From: Nanobdellota archaeon
GTDB taxonomy: Archaea > Nanobdellota > Nanobdellia > Pacearchaeales > GW2011-AR1
Assembly: GCA_018816335.1 (NCBI GenBank)
Contig: JAHIVP010000017.1
Location: forward strand, 1 to 54,466
DNA length: 54,466 bases
Reading direction: 5' to 3'
Part shown: positions 27,311 through 37,547 of the stretch, one piece after another
Layout of the letters: each line of letters begins with the position of its first letter
Position numbering within the stretch: the stretch's first letter is position 1
Notes under the pieces: model-generated
Databases searched by the model: none
What the model was told of the DNA's origin: nothing
Seen by the model: only the letters and a program-made list of their open reading frames with translations
Made by a program: the position numbers and the translations under genes

Positions 27311-29491
27311 TCATATCTTCTTCCTTCTCAACAAATTAGCATTACTAACAACAGTAATAGAACTCAAAGCCATAGCAGCCTCAGCAATTATCGGGCTTAA
27401 AATTCCTGCAATCGCTAATGGAATAGCAATAACATTATAAGCAAACGCCCAAAACAAATTCTGCTTTATTTTTCTAAAAGTAGCTTTAGATAAATTAATC
27501 GCTTGAACAACTCCTTCTAAACTTCCTTTAGCTAAAACTAAATCTCCTGCCTCAATTGCAATATCTGTTCCTGTTCCCATTGCAATTCCAACATTAGCTT
27601 GTTTCAAAGCAGGAGCATCATTAACACCATCCCCAACAAAAGCCACAAACCCTTCTTTCTGCAACTCCTCAACTTTCTTAGCTTTATCTTCAGGCAAAAC
27701 ATTAGCAATAACCTCATCAATCCCAACCTCTTTAGCAATTGCCTTTGCTGTTCTCTCATTATCTCCTGTAATCATAACAGTCTTATATCCTTGCTCATCT
27801 AACTTTCTCAATGCAGCAATAGAATCATCTTTCAAAGCATCTGCAACAGCAATAACCCCAATAACTTCCTTATTCTCAGAAACAATCATTGTAGTCTGAC
27901 CTTTTTCCTCAAACTTCTCAATCTTATCTTCAAAACCTTTCAAAGAAATCTTTTTTTCTTTCATTAAAGTAGCATTCCCAATAACAATATCTTTTGAACC
28001 AATTTTACCTTCAACACCTCTTCCTCTTAAAACCTTAAAACTTTTAACAGCTCTATATTTCTTTAAGTTAGCTTTCTTAACAACAGCCTTAGAAATCGGA
28101 TGCTCACTTAACTTTTCCAAACTTCCAGATATATCCCATAAATAACTTTCCTTAACTTTAGAATAATAATCAACAACCTCTGGCTTTCCTTTTGTTATAG
28201 TTCCAGTCTTATCAAATAAAATAATCTTAACTTCTTTCATTGTCTGAATAGCTTCTCCTTTTCTAATCAAAACTCCATGCTTAGCACCTATTCCACTTCC
28301 AACAGTCAAAGCAATCGGCACAGCCAAACCTAAAGCACACGGGCAAGCAATAACTAAAACAGAAATTGCAATTCCAATAACAGCCCCAATTTCATAAGAA
28401 GAAAAAATCAACCAACTAAAAAAAGTCAAAACAGTAATAACTAAAACAGCAGGAACAAAAATATTAGTAATCTTATCTGCCATTGCCTGAATCGGAACCT
28501 TTGTTCCCTGAGCTTCTTCAACTAATTTAATAATATGCGCTAAAAAAGTATCTTTCCCTATTTTCTCTGCACGAACATACAAAATACCATCTTGATTTAT
28601 TGTTGCTCCAATAACATTTCCTCCTTTTAATTTATCAACAGGCAAACTTTCCCCTGTGATCATAGACTCATCAACAGAACTATCCCCTTTAACAACAGTT
28701 CCATCAATAGGAATCTTCTCCCCAGGTTTGACAATCATAACATCTCCAACTTTAACTTCTGAAATAGGAATCTCAATCTCTTTCTTTCCTCTAATAACAA
28801 CAGCATTCTTAGCTCCTAACTCTAACAACTTCCTAATCTCCTGAGTCGCCTTTCCTTTAGCTTTAGTCTCAATATATTTTCCTGTAATAAAAATAGTCAT
28901 AATCATTCCTGAAACTCCTGAATAATCTTGCATCTCCATAAAAAATGTCAAAATTCCAGTAGAAAACGCAATAATAGTTCCTAATGCAATTAAAGAATCC
29001 ATTGTAAAATAAAGCTTGTAAAATCCTCTTAACCCAGACTTAATTGTAGGATATCCAAAAATAAAAATCACAGGAAAACTCAAAGCCAACATAATAATTG
29101 TCATAGTCTGCATAGAAAAAGCCTCAATCCCAAACAATTTTTCAGAATACATAACTAAAATGGCAGGAATAGTAAACACCCATGCCCCAATTAATCTCTT
29201 TGACCACTTATTCTCCTCTCCTTTATCATAACTAGCATGATTTGAATGAGAATGAGAAGAAGATTTCTCTTCTTCAAAAATAACTTCAGTTGCAGTATAT
29301 CCTGCTTCCTTAACAGCATCTTCAATCTGTTTATCTGTAACAGAATCATCAACTTCTAAAAACCCCTTACCCATAACAACATTTATGTTAATGTTCTTTG
29401 CTCCAGACAACTTTTCTAACTCTTTCTTCACATGACCTGCACAACTAGCACATGTCATTCCATCTATCTTAAGTTTTGCTTTTTTTGTCAT
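27311..29491 (-). CDS. copA: copper-translocating P-type ATPase with N-terminal HMA domain
   Basis: [52 protein letters not shown]. Confidence 0.96.
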   Translation of the reverse strand: MTKKAKLKIDGMTCASCAGHVKKELEKLSGAKNININVVMGKGFLEVDDSVTDKQIEDAVKEAGYTATEVIFEEEKSSSHSHSNHASYDKGEENKWSKRLIGAWVFTIPAILVMYSEKLFGIEAFSMQTMTIIMLALSFPVIFIFGYPTIKSGLRGFYKLYFTMDSLIALGTIIAFSTGILTFFMEMQDYSGVSGMIMTIFITGKYIETKAKGKATQEIRKLLELGAKNAVVIRGKKEIEIPISEVKVGDVMIVKPGEKIPIDGTVVKGDSSVDESMITGESLPVDKLKGGNVIGATINQDGILYVRAEKIGKDTFLAHIIKLVEEAQGTKVPIQAMADKITNIFVPAVLVITVLTFFSWLIFSSYEIGAVIGIAISVLVIACPCALGLAVPIALTVGSGIGAKHGVLIRKGEAIQTMKEVKIILFDKTGTITKGKPEVVDYYSKVKESYLWDISGSLEKLSEHPISKAVVKKANLKKYRAVKSFKVLRGRGVEGKIGSKDIVIGNATLMKEKKISLKGFEDKIEKFEEKGQTTMIVSENKEVIGVIAVADALKDDSIAALRKLDEQGYKTVMITGDNERTAKAIAKEVGIDEVIANVLPEDKAKKVEELQKEGFVAFVGDGVNDAPALKQANVGIAMGTGTDIAIEAGDLVLAKGSLEGVVQAINLSKATFRKIKQNLFWAFAYNVIAIPLAIAGILSPIIAEAAMALSSITVVSNANLLRRKKI

Positions 29492-29493
29492 TA

Positions 29494-29703
29494 TTATCTT
29501 TTCTGTATCTGTTTAATCAACCAAATAATTAATAATACCAAAACTACAATAACTAATATGCTAAGTATCCATCCAAAGAACATTCCACCATACCCATAAC
29601 TTCCTCCCATCATTCCTCCTTCATGTCCATCTACTCCATCTGCAAGAGCTAAAGGCATTACTAACAAGCCTAGTATTATAAATCCAAACAAGACTTTTTT
29701 CAT
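29494..29703 (-). CDS. small membrane protein with Met/Gly/Tyr-rich segment
   Basis: [38 protein letters not shown]. Confidence 0.7.
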   Translation of the reverse strand: MKKVLFGFIILGLLVMPLALADGVDGHEGGMMGGSYGYGGMFFGWILSILVIVVLVLLIIWLIKQIQKR

Positions 29704-29733
29704 TTTTATTTTCCTCCTATATTTTTAGTTTAT

Positions 29734-30099
29734 TTATCTCCATATGTTCCTATACCCACCACCATACCCACCTGAAAATCCTCCCATCATGTCACTATTT
29801 CCATAGCTTCCATAACCTCCTCTATATCCTCCATAGACACTACCATACCCACTTCTGTAATTTCTATCATAACTTCTCCCATCTCCACTTCTGTATCCTG
29901 AATCATAATTTCTAACATACCCACCTGAAAATCCTCCCATCATATCTCCATTCTCAAAACCACCCATATATCCACTAGATCCAACATTATTATAACTTCT
30001 CATTCCGCTTGAATACGAACCTCTTGATCCATATGCAGAAGCCATAGCTGTTACTATTAAAATTCCTATCAACAACATTACAGATAAAATTATTGCTTT
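29734..30099 (-). CDS. secreted/anchored Gly-Tyr-Arg-Met low-complexity protein (ORF track extends to 30114 through a TTG)
   Basis: N-terminal hydrophobic segment then repeated DMMGGFSGGY and SGYGSVYGGYRGGYGS. Confidence 0.7.
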   Translation of the reverse strand, partial: KAIILSVMLLIGILIVTAMASAYGSRGSYSSGMRSYNNVGSSGYMGGFENGDMMGGFSGGYVRNYDSGYRSGDGRSYDRNYRSGYGSVYGGYRGGYGSYGNSDMMGGFSGGYGGGYRNIWR

Positions 30100-30109
30100 T
30101 TTCATTTTT

Positions 30110-30164
30110 TTCAAAATGCTCAGTAATTAGGGGCCTTCTTATGGGTGTGGTGGCCCATTTTGAA
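30110..30164 (-). ncRNA. structured intergenic element copy 1
   Basis: Minus strand TTCAAAATG-GGCCACCACACCCATAAGAAGGCCCCTAATTACTGAG-CATTTTGAA. Confidence 0.75.
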
Positions 30165-30274
30165 AACCCTAAAGTTTGCTAAGCAAATTTTTATGTTTTC
30201 CTCCTATAAAATTTAATTATTTACTTTTTGGTTTCTTTTTCTTTTTACTTCCACAACATCCCATTTTTTTCTTA

Positions 30275-30541
30275 TCAATTTACCTCCTTATAATAATCTA
30301 GACAATACAAAGTATTTTCATGATGTCCTAAATGCTCTTTCCATGACTCAACACTATTTTCATATTGAGGCAGCCTACAATCTACAGGAATATCATCACT
30401 TCTATACTTATCTAAATCAGAATTACCATTATTAACCACATTTCCATTAATAGACGAACTTCGAAATAATCCTAAATTTGTAGATATAACTAACACCAAC
30501 ACAATTCCAACAACTATCCATAATATAATTTTCTTATTCAT
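30275..30541 (-). CDS. hypothetical anchored protein
   Basis: N-terminal TM segment; DDIPVDCRLPQYENSVESWKEHLGHHENTLYCLDYYKE. Confidence 0.6.
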   Translation of the reverse strand: MNKKIILWIVVGIVLVLVISTNLGLFRSSSINGNVVNNGNSDLDKYRSDDIPVDCRLPQYENSVESWKEHLGHHENTLYCLDYYKEVN

Positions 30542-30986
30542 GTTTTTTCATCCTTCCCTTTAATTTTTTATTCTTCTGCCAATACATAATAGAAATTCCC
30601 GCAACATTTGATATAATCCCTAACCATAAAAAATAAACTGTATAATCTGCTAAAAATGTAAATGCTGTAACTCCAATAAACGCTCCTAAGAAAGGAAGTA
30701 TATTTAATATATAATGAGAACAACACAAAATCATACTCACAGTTGATATTCCCCCAGAAACAACACTTGTCCCGCAACTAATCGCACTAATTCCATTAAA
30801 ATAAGTAAACAACCCAATCTGAAAACCAAACCCTCCAATTAATAAAACCAACAAAATAATATATTTACTAATTATATCTAATGCCATAATCGGAAAATCT
30901 AACAAATACAAAACTAAAAGATTCACAGCAATAACTATTAATACAGCTATAATTCCATTTCTAATTGCTCTTGCTTTAATGTTCAT
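30534..30986 (-). CDS. multi-TM protein with intramembrane CCSHY motif
   Basis: MILCCSHYILNILPFLGAFIG; four or more TM segments. Confidence 0.65.
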   Translation of the reverse strand: MNIKARAIRNGIIAVLIVIAVNLLVLYLLDFPIMALDIISKYIILLVLLIGGFGFQIGLFTYFNGISAISCGTSVVSGGISTVSMILCCSHYILNILPFLGAFIGVTAFTFLADYTVYFLWLGIISNVAGISIMYWQKNKKLKGRMKKHE

Positions 30987-31307
30987 TTATGCTACCTCCA
31001 ACTTATTTTTTTTTAAAGTTAAAACAGGGTTTTGGAATCTAACAAATAAAAATGAATTATCTCCAATTATATCCTCTAATTTTTCAAAAGGATAAAATAA
31101 AGAAACTCTTCCATTAATTCCTAATCTTAGTTCAGGTTTATTTCTTTCATAAAAATAATCAGCTAATTCTTGAAAAGACTTACATCCACCAACACCAGTA
31201 TAAACTCCAGTATATTCAGGATTGTTGTTTGAATTAGGCCTATCTCCAATCACTAAAACTAATTCTTTTTCTAATCCAGGAGTTTTATATAAATTTACAC
31301 TTATCAT
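30987..31307 (-). CDS. hypothetical protein
   Basis: 106-aa ORF overlapping the ArsR-like gene. Confidence 0.6.
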   Translation of the reverse strand: MISVNLYKTPGLEKELVLVIGDRPNSNNNPEYTGVYTGVGGCKSFQELADYFYERNKPELRLGINGRVSLFYPFEKLEDIIGDNSFLFVRFQNPVLTLKKNKLEVA

Positions 31308-31657
31308 CCCCCCATATCCTCCTTTATTTTACAACACTCCTTACAATTATGCTTCTTTCCATTAAAATGATCAATAGCATCTCTAAGTATACACCAACAA
31401 AAATCTCCAGATAAAGAAAAAAACTTCTCTCTTCCTTTTTTTTCAAAAACAACAATATCAATATCTTCAAGTTGTTTTAATTGATGTGATATCCCAGACA
31501 AAGTTATCTTATCTTTCCCAACATAATCATGAATTTCTCCAACATTCTTAGAACTTTTTGTTAAACTCATAACTATCTTCAACCTAGTTTCATCTGAAAG
31601 TGTCCCAAAAAACCTAAGTATTTTTTTACTTTCCATAATAGTTGAGTAGTTGCTCAA
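31304..31657 (-). CDS. ArsR-type winged-helix regulator
   Basis: FFGTLSDETRLKIVMSLTKSSKNVGEIHDYVGKDKITLSGISHQLKQLEDIDIV; C-terminal HNCKECCK. Confidence 0.85.
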   Translation of the reverse strand: MSNYSTIMESKKILRFFGTLSDETRLKIVMSLTKSSKNVGEIHDYVGKDKITLSGISHQLKQLEDIDIVVFEKKGREKFFSLSGDFCWCILRDAIDHFNGKKHNCKECCKIKEDMGG

Positions 31658-31661
31658 CTAT
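31638..31661 (-). promoter_or_regulatory. perfect inverted repeat operator overlapping the start of the ArsR-like gene
   Basis: ATAGTTGAG-tagttg-CTCAACTAT, just downstream of TATA-like TTTATATAG. Confidence 0.75.
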
Positions 31662-31677
31662 ATAAATGTTTTGTTTA

Positions 31678-31995
31678 TTATCTAGGAAACAAATCAAAAA
31701 GAACTCTCCTACTTTCAGCAACCCTAGCATCCCAATCCACATCATCCCCATTTTTATATCTAACATTTACAGTAGTGAAAACAGCATTACCATTATGTAA
31801 TATCTGTTGACCATACCGACTTTTTAAAAACATTTCAGCTAAATTTTTACACCTAGTAGTAGGACAAAAATAATCAATAACAGTAGAATCAATATCACCT
31901 ACTTTCTCTGTAACTCCTAATTCTAAAGCTTCTCCATCAATAGGTTTATCACACGCAGGACACTTTCTTTCACCTTCAAGTTCTACGGTTCTCAT
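31678..31995 (-). CDS. hypothetical zinc-binding protein
   Basis: ERKCPACDKPIDG and CPTTRC. Confidence 0.55.
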   Translation of the reverse strand: MRTVELEGERKCPACDKPIDGEALELGVTEKVGDIDSTVIDYFCPTTRCKNLAEMFLKSRYGQQILHNGNAVFTTVNVRYKNGDDVDWDARVAESRRVLFDLFPR

Positions 31996-32010
31996 TGTAA
32001 TTAATTTATT

Positions 32011-32628
32011 TTATTCAGAATTCCCCAACTCCCCCTCTATCCCCCCCCTAAAACTTTCAAAACTAACCCCAGAAACCTTCTTTCCATTAATATAAAATGT
32101 AGGAGTTCCCTTAACATTAGCTTTCCTTCCATCACTTAAATCTTTCAAAATTTCTTGTTCATACTTTTTATCATCTAAACAACTATCAAACTCCTCAGAA
32201 TTTAATTCTAACTCAACAGCATAACTCTTCAAACTATCAACATCTAAATTATTTTGATTTTCATATAATTTATCATGCATTTCCCAAAATTTTCCTTGTT
32301 CATTTGCACAAGCTCCAGCTAAAGCAGAATTAAAACCATTCTCATGAATAGATAATGGAAAATTTCTAAAATAAATCTTAACATCATTACCATAAACTTC
32401 TAAAACCTCTTCAACAACAGGCTGTATCCTTTCACAAGCAGGACACTGAAAATCACTAAACTCTATAATCTCAATATCTCCAAAACCTTTTCCATTATAC
32501 ATTCCTACATCAACATCATATATCTGGTTAGGATCACCACCCCCCGGATTACTCATTATCATCACAACTAACAAAACCCCAACTAACACTCCTGCAAAAA
32601 TCAACAAAACTCTACTATTTTTTTCCAT
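32011..32628 (-). CDS. DsbA-like membrane-anchored thioredoxin-fold protein
   Basis: IEIIEFSDFQCPACERIQPVVEEV...VKIYFRNFPLSIHENGFNSALAGACANEQGKFWEMHDKLY...VKGTPTFYING. Confidence 0.92.
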   Translation of the reverse strand: MEKNSRVLLIFAGVLVGVLLVVMIMSNPGGGDPNQIYDVDVGMYNGKGFGDIEIIEFSDFQCPACERIQPVVEEVLEVYGNDVKIYFRNFPLSIHENGFNSALAGACANEQGKFWEMHDKLYENQNNLDVDSLKSYAVELELNSEEFDSCLDDKKYEQEILKDLSDGRKANVKGTPTFYINGKKVSGVSFESFRGGIEGELGNSE

Positions 32629-32630
32629 AT

Positions 32631-32763
32631 TTAAAATCTAAAGATTTTAATTGCTCGGGAATTTTTAATTCCCGTTGTATTCAAAATGCTTAATTATCAG
32701 GGGCCTTCTTATGGGTGTGGTGGCCCATTTTGAAATCCCCAAAAATTTGCTTTGCAAATTTTA
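32631..32763 (-). ncRNA. structured intergenic element copy 2 (main hairpin 32680-32734; helper hairpins 32656-32674, 32631-32650, 32741-32763)
   Basis: Minus strand TTCAAAATGGGCCACCACACCCATAAGAAGGCCCCTGATAATTAAGCATTTTGAA, CGGGAATTAAAAATTCCCG, TTAAAATCTTTAGATTTTAA. Confidence 0.8.
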
Positions 32764-33840
32764 TGTTTTATATTCCCCCCCTATAGCTTCCTTTATATTA
32801 CTATAACCATCTTTCTCTAACAACTCAACTAACTCTTTATTTATCTTTTTAATAACTCCAGGACCACCATAAATCATTCCAGTAATAAGTTGAATAAGAG
32901 AAGCACCTTTTTTAATTTTATCATAAGCATCTTGTCCATTAAACACCCCTCCAACCCCAATTATCACAAACTTCCCTTTTGTCTTCTTGTACACATACTC
33001 AATCATACTATTTGCTTTTTTAGCAACATGTTTTCCAGAAACTCCTCCTGGAAACTTCAACTTAGGATCTTTAGTCAATCCATTTCTTTTTTTACTTAAA
33101 TTACTAATAACAAATCCATTAATTTTATATTTCCCAGCAAGTTCAATAATCTTATCCAACTTTTTCTTATCTAAATCAGGAGATATCTTCATAAATATAA
33201 TTTCTTTTTTCCTTACCTTTTCTATCTTTTTTAACAAAGCTTCTAATAATTTATCATTTTCAAAACTACAACCATCTCCAGAATTTGGACAACTAATATT
33301 AATTGTAATATAATCTCCAATATCTTTCATCTTCATAAAACCACTAAAATAATCTTCAACACTTGCATCTCCTTTAATATTTTTATCATTTGTTTTAGCA
33401 ACACTAACTCCGACAGGAATTCTAAATTTCTTTCCTTCTAATCTTTTATTAATCTTATCAGCCCCTTCATTACACAATCCATAATAAACAATTATTCCTT
33501 TATCTTTTACAAGTCTATGTAATCTTGGTTTAGGATTTCCTTCACAAGGATGAGCAGTCACACTTCCAACCTCAACAAAACCAAATCCAATATCAGGCAT
33601 AAAATCAGTTAAAACAGCATTCTTATCAAAACCAGCAGCCAACCCAACAGGATTATCAAACTTAATTCCTAAAACTTCATTTTCTAACTTTTCATTTTTA
33701 TAAACAAACATCCCTCTAACTAACCTAGACAATTTAGTAAAAGAAGCAAACCTACCCAAACGAGTCAGCCTATCATGGACTTTCTCAGGATCTTGCTTAA
33801 ACAACATTGGTCTTATTATTTTTTTATACATCTTCAACAA
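32761..33840 (-). CDS. pyrD: dihydroorotate dehydrogenase, class 2-like
   Basis: DPEKVHDRLTRLGR, NPVGLAAGFDKNA, FGFVEVGSVTAHPCEGNPKPRLHRL, VISNLSKKRNG, GGVFNGQDAYDKIKKGASLIQLITGMIYGGP. Confidence 0.88.
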   Translation of the reverse strand: MLKMYKKIIRPMLFKQDPEKVHDRLTRLGRFASFTKLSRLVRGMFVYKNEKLENEVLGIKFDNPVGLAAGFDKNAVLTDFMPDIGFGFVEVGSVTAHPCEGNPKPRLHRLVKDKGIIVYYGLCNEGADKINKRLEGKKFRIPVGVSVAKTNDKNIKGDASVEDYFSGFMKMKDIGDYITINISCPNSGDGCSFENDKLLEALLKKIEKVRKKEIIFMKISPDLDKKKLDKIIELAGKYKINGFVISNLSKKRNGLTKDPKLKFPGGVSGKHVAKKANSMIEYVYKKTKGKFVIIGVGGVFNGQDAYDKIKKGASLIQLITGMIYGGPGVIKKINKELVELLEKDGYSNIKEAIGGEYKT

Positions 33841-35314
33841 TCAAAACCCCCTTCATCCCCGCCTCCTTATGCCCAGGAATCTTACAATAAAATTCATACT
33901 CTCCTTCTTCCAAAGCATTTATCCTAATCCTCCTACTTCCACCCCCCTCCAAATTTACATGAACATCCATCTCATCAATATCAAACGAATGAATAACATC
34001 AACATTTGTTATATTTATATCAAAATAACCTTTTTTAACTTTTATGATACTCGGATTAAACCCCATACTATATGCATCCATCTGAACAACACCACCTTCT
34101 TCAACAACATAAACATTCCCACTATAAGAAAATAAACTCAAAGGCCCAGGAATCAAAACCAAAACCCAAAATCCAGCAATAGCAATTATACTAATAAAAT
34201 AAACTAAAAACCTTTTATCAAACAAATCATAAGACAATTTAGAGCTCCATATAACTCCAATTCCTAAAATAATATATTTACTAACAGCAATCATTGTATC
34301 TCCAATACTTGTTAACGGAGTTAAAAATCCAAATACAATTAAAAAGAAAAACAATGAAAAAACCAATGGCAAATAAACAAAACCAGAATTTCTCAAATTT
34401 TCTCTATAACTTCCTTTTACAAATAAATTAATAAATAAAAATAATCCTAAAAAAATCCCAATCCACAAAACAAAATCTATTGCCCTAAGCAAACTTCCAC
34501 TAGCATCAAAAAATCTCAATAACAAAGTTCCTCTAGTAGTCAACAAAACAGACATTCCTAACAAAGCAATAATAAAAAAACTCTCTCTCAAACTAAAACC
34601 AGCTTTTTCCCTTAATTCTTCTCCAGCTTTTATTTTACATATTTTAGCAGAATCATAAGGACAATTTTTAATACAATAACCACACATCACACAATCTTTA
34701 TTAGACTTAATTTTTGGAACATTAATAAAAGTAGGACATTTTGGATACTCTCCTCCTACAACACACTCTTTTGTCTTACACTTCTCACATTTTACTTTAT
34801 CTGTTCTAACTCCTAAAAAAGATAATCTTGAAAAACTCCCAAACAAAGTTCCAATCGGACAAAACATTTTACAAAAACCCCAACCAGGCAAAATAAGACC
34901 TAATAAAAATCCAGCAGAAACAAAAGACACAAGAAAAAATATTGTAACTTGTGTTGATGAAAACAATCCTGAAATCTGTTCCCAAAAAACAATTAGAAAA
35001 AATACAACAAATGGAATAAATCCATACCTATAAAATTTTGTCTTTCTTTTTTTACTTAATGAATTCCCAACTTCATTTGCTAAACCAACAGGACAAATAA
35101 ACCCACACCATAATCTTCCTAAAAATATTAAACTCACATATAATAACGGCCACCAAAACACCCATAAAACAAACATCATTAAACTAGAATTAAATCCAAA
35201 GATTATCTTCACACTACCAATATACAAAACTATCAAAGCAAAAATAAAACCAATAGCAGAAATTATTCTAATAATTAAAGGAAACCAAGATTTTTTAACT
35301 AATTTATTAAACAT
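33824..35314 (-). CDS. NapH/CcoG-like membrane 4Fe-4S protein fused to a C-terminal cupredoxin domain
   Basis: RLWCGFICPVGLANE, WGFCKMFCPIGTLFG, CVMCGYCIKNCPYDSAKIC, then cupredoxin VDVIHSFDID...YEFYCKIPGHKEAGMKGVLIV. Confidence 0.9.
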   Translation of the reverse strand: MFNKLVKKSWFPLIIRIISAIGFIFALIVLYIGSVKIIFGFNSSLMMFVLWVFWWPLLYVSLIFLGRLWCGFICPVGLANEVGNSLSKKRKTKFYRYGFIPFVVFFLIVFWEQISGLFSSTQVTIFFLVSFVSAGFLLGLILPGWGFCKMFCPIGTLFGSFSRLSFLGVRTDKVKCEKCKTKECVVGGEYPKCPTFINVPKIKSNKDCVMCGYCIKNCPYDSAKICKIKAGEELREKAGFSLRESFFIIALLGMSVLLTTRGTLLLRFFDASGSLLRAIDFVLWIGIFLGLFLFINLFVKGSYRENLRNSGFVYLPLVFSLFFFLIVFGFLTPLTSIGDTMIAVSKYIILGIGVIWSSKLSYDLFDKRFLVYFISIIAIAGFWVLVLIPGPLSLFSYSGNVYVVEEGGVVQMDAYSMGFNPSIIKVKKGYFDINITNVDVIHSFDIDEMDVHVNLEGGGSRRIRINALEEGEYEFYCKIPGHKEAGMKGVLIVEDV

Positions 35315-35317
35315 TTT

Positions 35318-35725
35318 CTATCCACTTTCTACAGGAGGAGCATACTTCACATCTACATACTCAATTATCTCTTCCATACTCCTTCCTTCATTATACATTC
35401 TTTTAACATCAAGAGTTGTCCCTAAACACCCTCCACATAAAGTACCATGGTCAGAAATACTACCATCCTCATTAAAATAACATTGTTTATTACTTTCATG
35501 ACCTATGTTTAAACATCCACAATAACACGGAACTTGTTCTAAAACATCTGGATTTTCAACAGCAAAAATATATGCCTCTCTAACATTTTCATTTGGATGA
35601 TTGTAAATTTCATCAGGCAAACCAAATTCATTTCCTCGAGGATTTAACATAGCATATAATCCAAAAACTATCAAACCTATAATTACAACAACTCCTATAG
35701 TTTTCAAATTTATTTTATATTTCAT
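35318..35725 (-). CDS. PCYCGC-motif protein, membrane-anchored
   Basis: NPDVLEQVPCYCGCLNIGHESNKQCYFNEDGSISDHGTLCGGC. Confidence 0.85.
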   Translation of the reverse strand: MKYKINLKTIGVVVIIGLIVFGLYAMLNPRGNEFGLPDEIYNHPNENVREAYIFAVENPDVLEQVPCYCGCLNIGHESNKQCYFNEDGSISDHGTLCGGCLGTTLDVKRMYNEGRSMEEIIEYVDVKYAPPVESG

Positions 35726-35745
35726 ATTATTAAATAAAAAAATAA

Positions 35746-35775
35746 GTATATAACCCTGTGTATGAAACTAGTTTC
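35746..35775 (-). promoter_or_regulatory. promoter module P1: GAAACTAGTTTC palindrome plus TATA
   Basis: Minus strand GAAACTAGTTTCATACACAGGGTTATATAC. Confidence 0.75.
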
Positions 35776-35777
35776 GT

Positions 35778-36263
35778 CTATTCTAAAACACATCCACTCA
35801 ACTCAGAAAGCTTTTCAATTGTGTGAATCCCAGAATAAGTATTCCCCTCAATTTCCCAAGTCGGAGTAATCTCAACTCCTTTCTCATCACACAATTCATC
35901 TTCAATAATACATTGTTTATAATCTAAATACTTCTCAGATTTCCCAAACATATTCAGCTGCTGAATAGTATATGAACATCCATCATTTCCATAAACAACA
36001 ACTCCTTTTTCACTTAAACAAGTCGCAAAACCATCTAAAACTCCTGTCTTCTGAGACTTAATATAAAATGTTCCAGAAATCAAACCAATAATTAACACAA
36101 TACCCACAATATAAATATATTTTTTAAAATTAATTTTACCTTTAGTATTTTCTTTTATAGCATGTGCCATACTTTTATGTTGTTCTAAACTTTCTACAGC
36201 ATTAAATTTCTTATTGCATACATCACATTCAAAACTCATTTTTCCTCCTGTTAACGCCCACAC
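35778..36263 (-). CDS. C2H2-like zinc finger + TM + thioredoxin-like domain
   Basis: FECDVCNKKFNAVESLEQHKSMAH; TM segment; GVVVYGNDGCSYTIQQ...VEITPTWEIEGNTYSGIHTIEKLSELSGC. Confidence 0.75.
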   Translation of the reverse strand: MWALTGGKMSFECDVCNKKFNAVESLEQHKSMAHAIKENTKGKINFKKYIYIVGIVLIIGLISGTFYIKSQKTGVLDGFATCLSEKGVVVYGNDGCSYTIQQLNMFGKSEKYLDYKQCIIEDELCDEKGVEITPTWEIEGNTYSGIHTIEKLSELSGCVLE

Positions 36264-36406
36264 CCAGCACCAGCATACTGACCACCACCAAAGCTAGAAG
36301 TCGCAGCTCCTGTAGTCCCACCATCATTTCCAAGAGACATTCCAAAAATAATAGCAGCAATAATAAGAACAACAATTATCAGAACTGTCTTACTATCAAT
36401 TTCCAT
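36251..36406 (-). CDS. 51-aa TM protein with Gly-rich Cys-containing C-terminus (not in ORF track)
   Basis: MEIDSKTVLIIVVLIIAAIIFGMSLGNDGGTTGAATSSFGGGQYAGAGCGR*, start overlaps upstream stop. Confidence 0.65.
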   Translation of the reverse strand: MEIDSKTVLIIVVLIIAAIIFGMSLGNDGGTTGAATSSFGGGQYAGAGCGR

Positions 36407-37514
36407 TGTTTCCTCCTATTGTTTGATATTTAACTCCAAGACCATCAATCCCTCTAAAAACAAACTTACCATCACTTTCAAAAGTTCCAACTTGATCTAA
36501 GCTCTTTTCAATTAAATCATAATCTCCTAATTCTTTTGACAAAACAACAGTAGGAATTATAGTTATATTATATTTAGAAATCAAACTCTTTCCAGCAGAA
36601 GATGAAACTTCAACATAATTTTCTCCATCAATAAAAACTCCAATTCTCTGAAATCCAGATTTCAACTCTGTAATATTAAAACAATCCTCACAACTACTAT
36701 TCTGAAGATAAGTAATATCCACCTTCCCAATAATTTTTCCAGTTAAAATTTCCTTATGTGGATAAATAGGATTTTTAAAAGTATAATATTCATCACTAGA
36801 ATCATCTATAACAGATGTTAGTACTTCAGTTAACCACCAGTATTCATCAATATCTTTTGACAACAATAAACTTGGAATCATTTTTAATTCATTTCCAGAT
36901 ATTAAACCTTTTCCAGCTTCTGATTTTGAATCTATAATTTCATAATTTCCAACCATAACACCTAAACTTTCAAATTGTTCTCTCATCTTTGATAAACTTC
37001 CACATTCACTACAAGTTCCATCTATAATCTCTTTCATATCAATAAGACCTTTCACTTCATCAGAATCAACTTCTACATATGGAACAGGCCTATCAAATAC
37101 AATAGCATCATCACTTTTTGTAAAAACAGTTTCATCAACAGCAATTTTATCTAAATCATCTGAATAAACAACCATTACAGGAAATCTTGTAAAACCAAAT
37201 TTACTAATTAACTCTCTAGCCTCATCAGAATCTCTTGAAATAATTCTTTCATTTTCAACAACAACTCCTTGAACACCTTTAATCAAAGTTGAACTATCTT
37301 CAATATTAAAACAATCCTCACATCCACTTATCTTTATAATTTCAACATCATAAGTTTCAACTCCTGGAACAGAAGGTGATGAAATAAATCTAGGATATAA
37401 CATAAATATAAGATAAGCAGCTAATATTACAACTATTATAACCATTGCTTTTTCTTCTTTACTAAACTTTTTGCTCTTTGTCATTTTCTCTAATAATTTT
37501 CCCCTCCCCACCAT
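36396..37514 (-). CDS. membrane-anchored protein with three tandem thioredoxin-like domains
   Basis: Repeated ISGCEDCFNIED / IDGTCSECGSLSK / QNSSCEDCFNITE each followed by a ...G(K/E)xLIS...xxPxxxx strand with cis-Pro. Confidence 0.75.
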   Translation of the reverse strand: MVGRGKLLEKMTKSKKFSKEEKAMVIIVVILAAYLIFMLYPRFISSPSVPGVETYDVEIIKISGCEDCFNIEDSSTLIKGVQGVVVENERIISRDSDEARELISKFGFTRFPVMVVYSDDLDKIAVDETVFTKSDDAIVFDRPVPYVEVDSDEVKGLIDMKEIIDGTCSECGSLSKMREQFESLGVMVGNYEIIDSKSEAGKGLISGNELKMIPSLLLSKDIDEYWWLTEVLTSVIDDSSDEYYTFKNPIYPHKEILTGKIIGKVDITYLQNSSCEDCFNITELKSGFQRIGVFIDGENYVEVSSSAGKSLISKYNITIIPTVVLSKELGDYDLIEKSLDQVGTFESDGKFVFRGIDGLGVKYQTIGGNNGN

Positions 37515-37547
37515 TTAAAAAAAAATAAAAAAATAAAAAAATAAAAA
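37515..37547 (-). terminator. T-rich tract between genes
   Basis: Minus strand TTTTTATTTTTTTATTTTTTTATTTTTTTTTAAA directly after a stop codon; archaeal terminators are poly-T. Confidence 0.5.
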
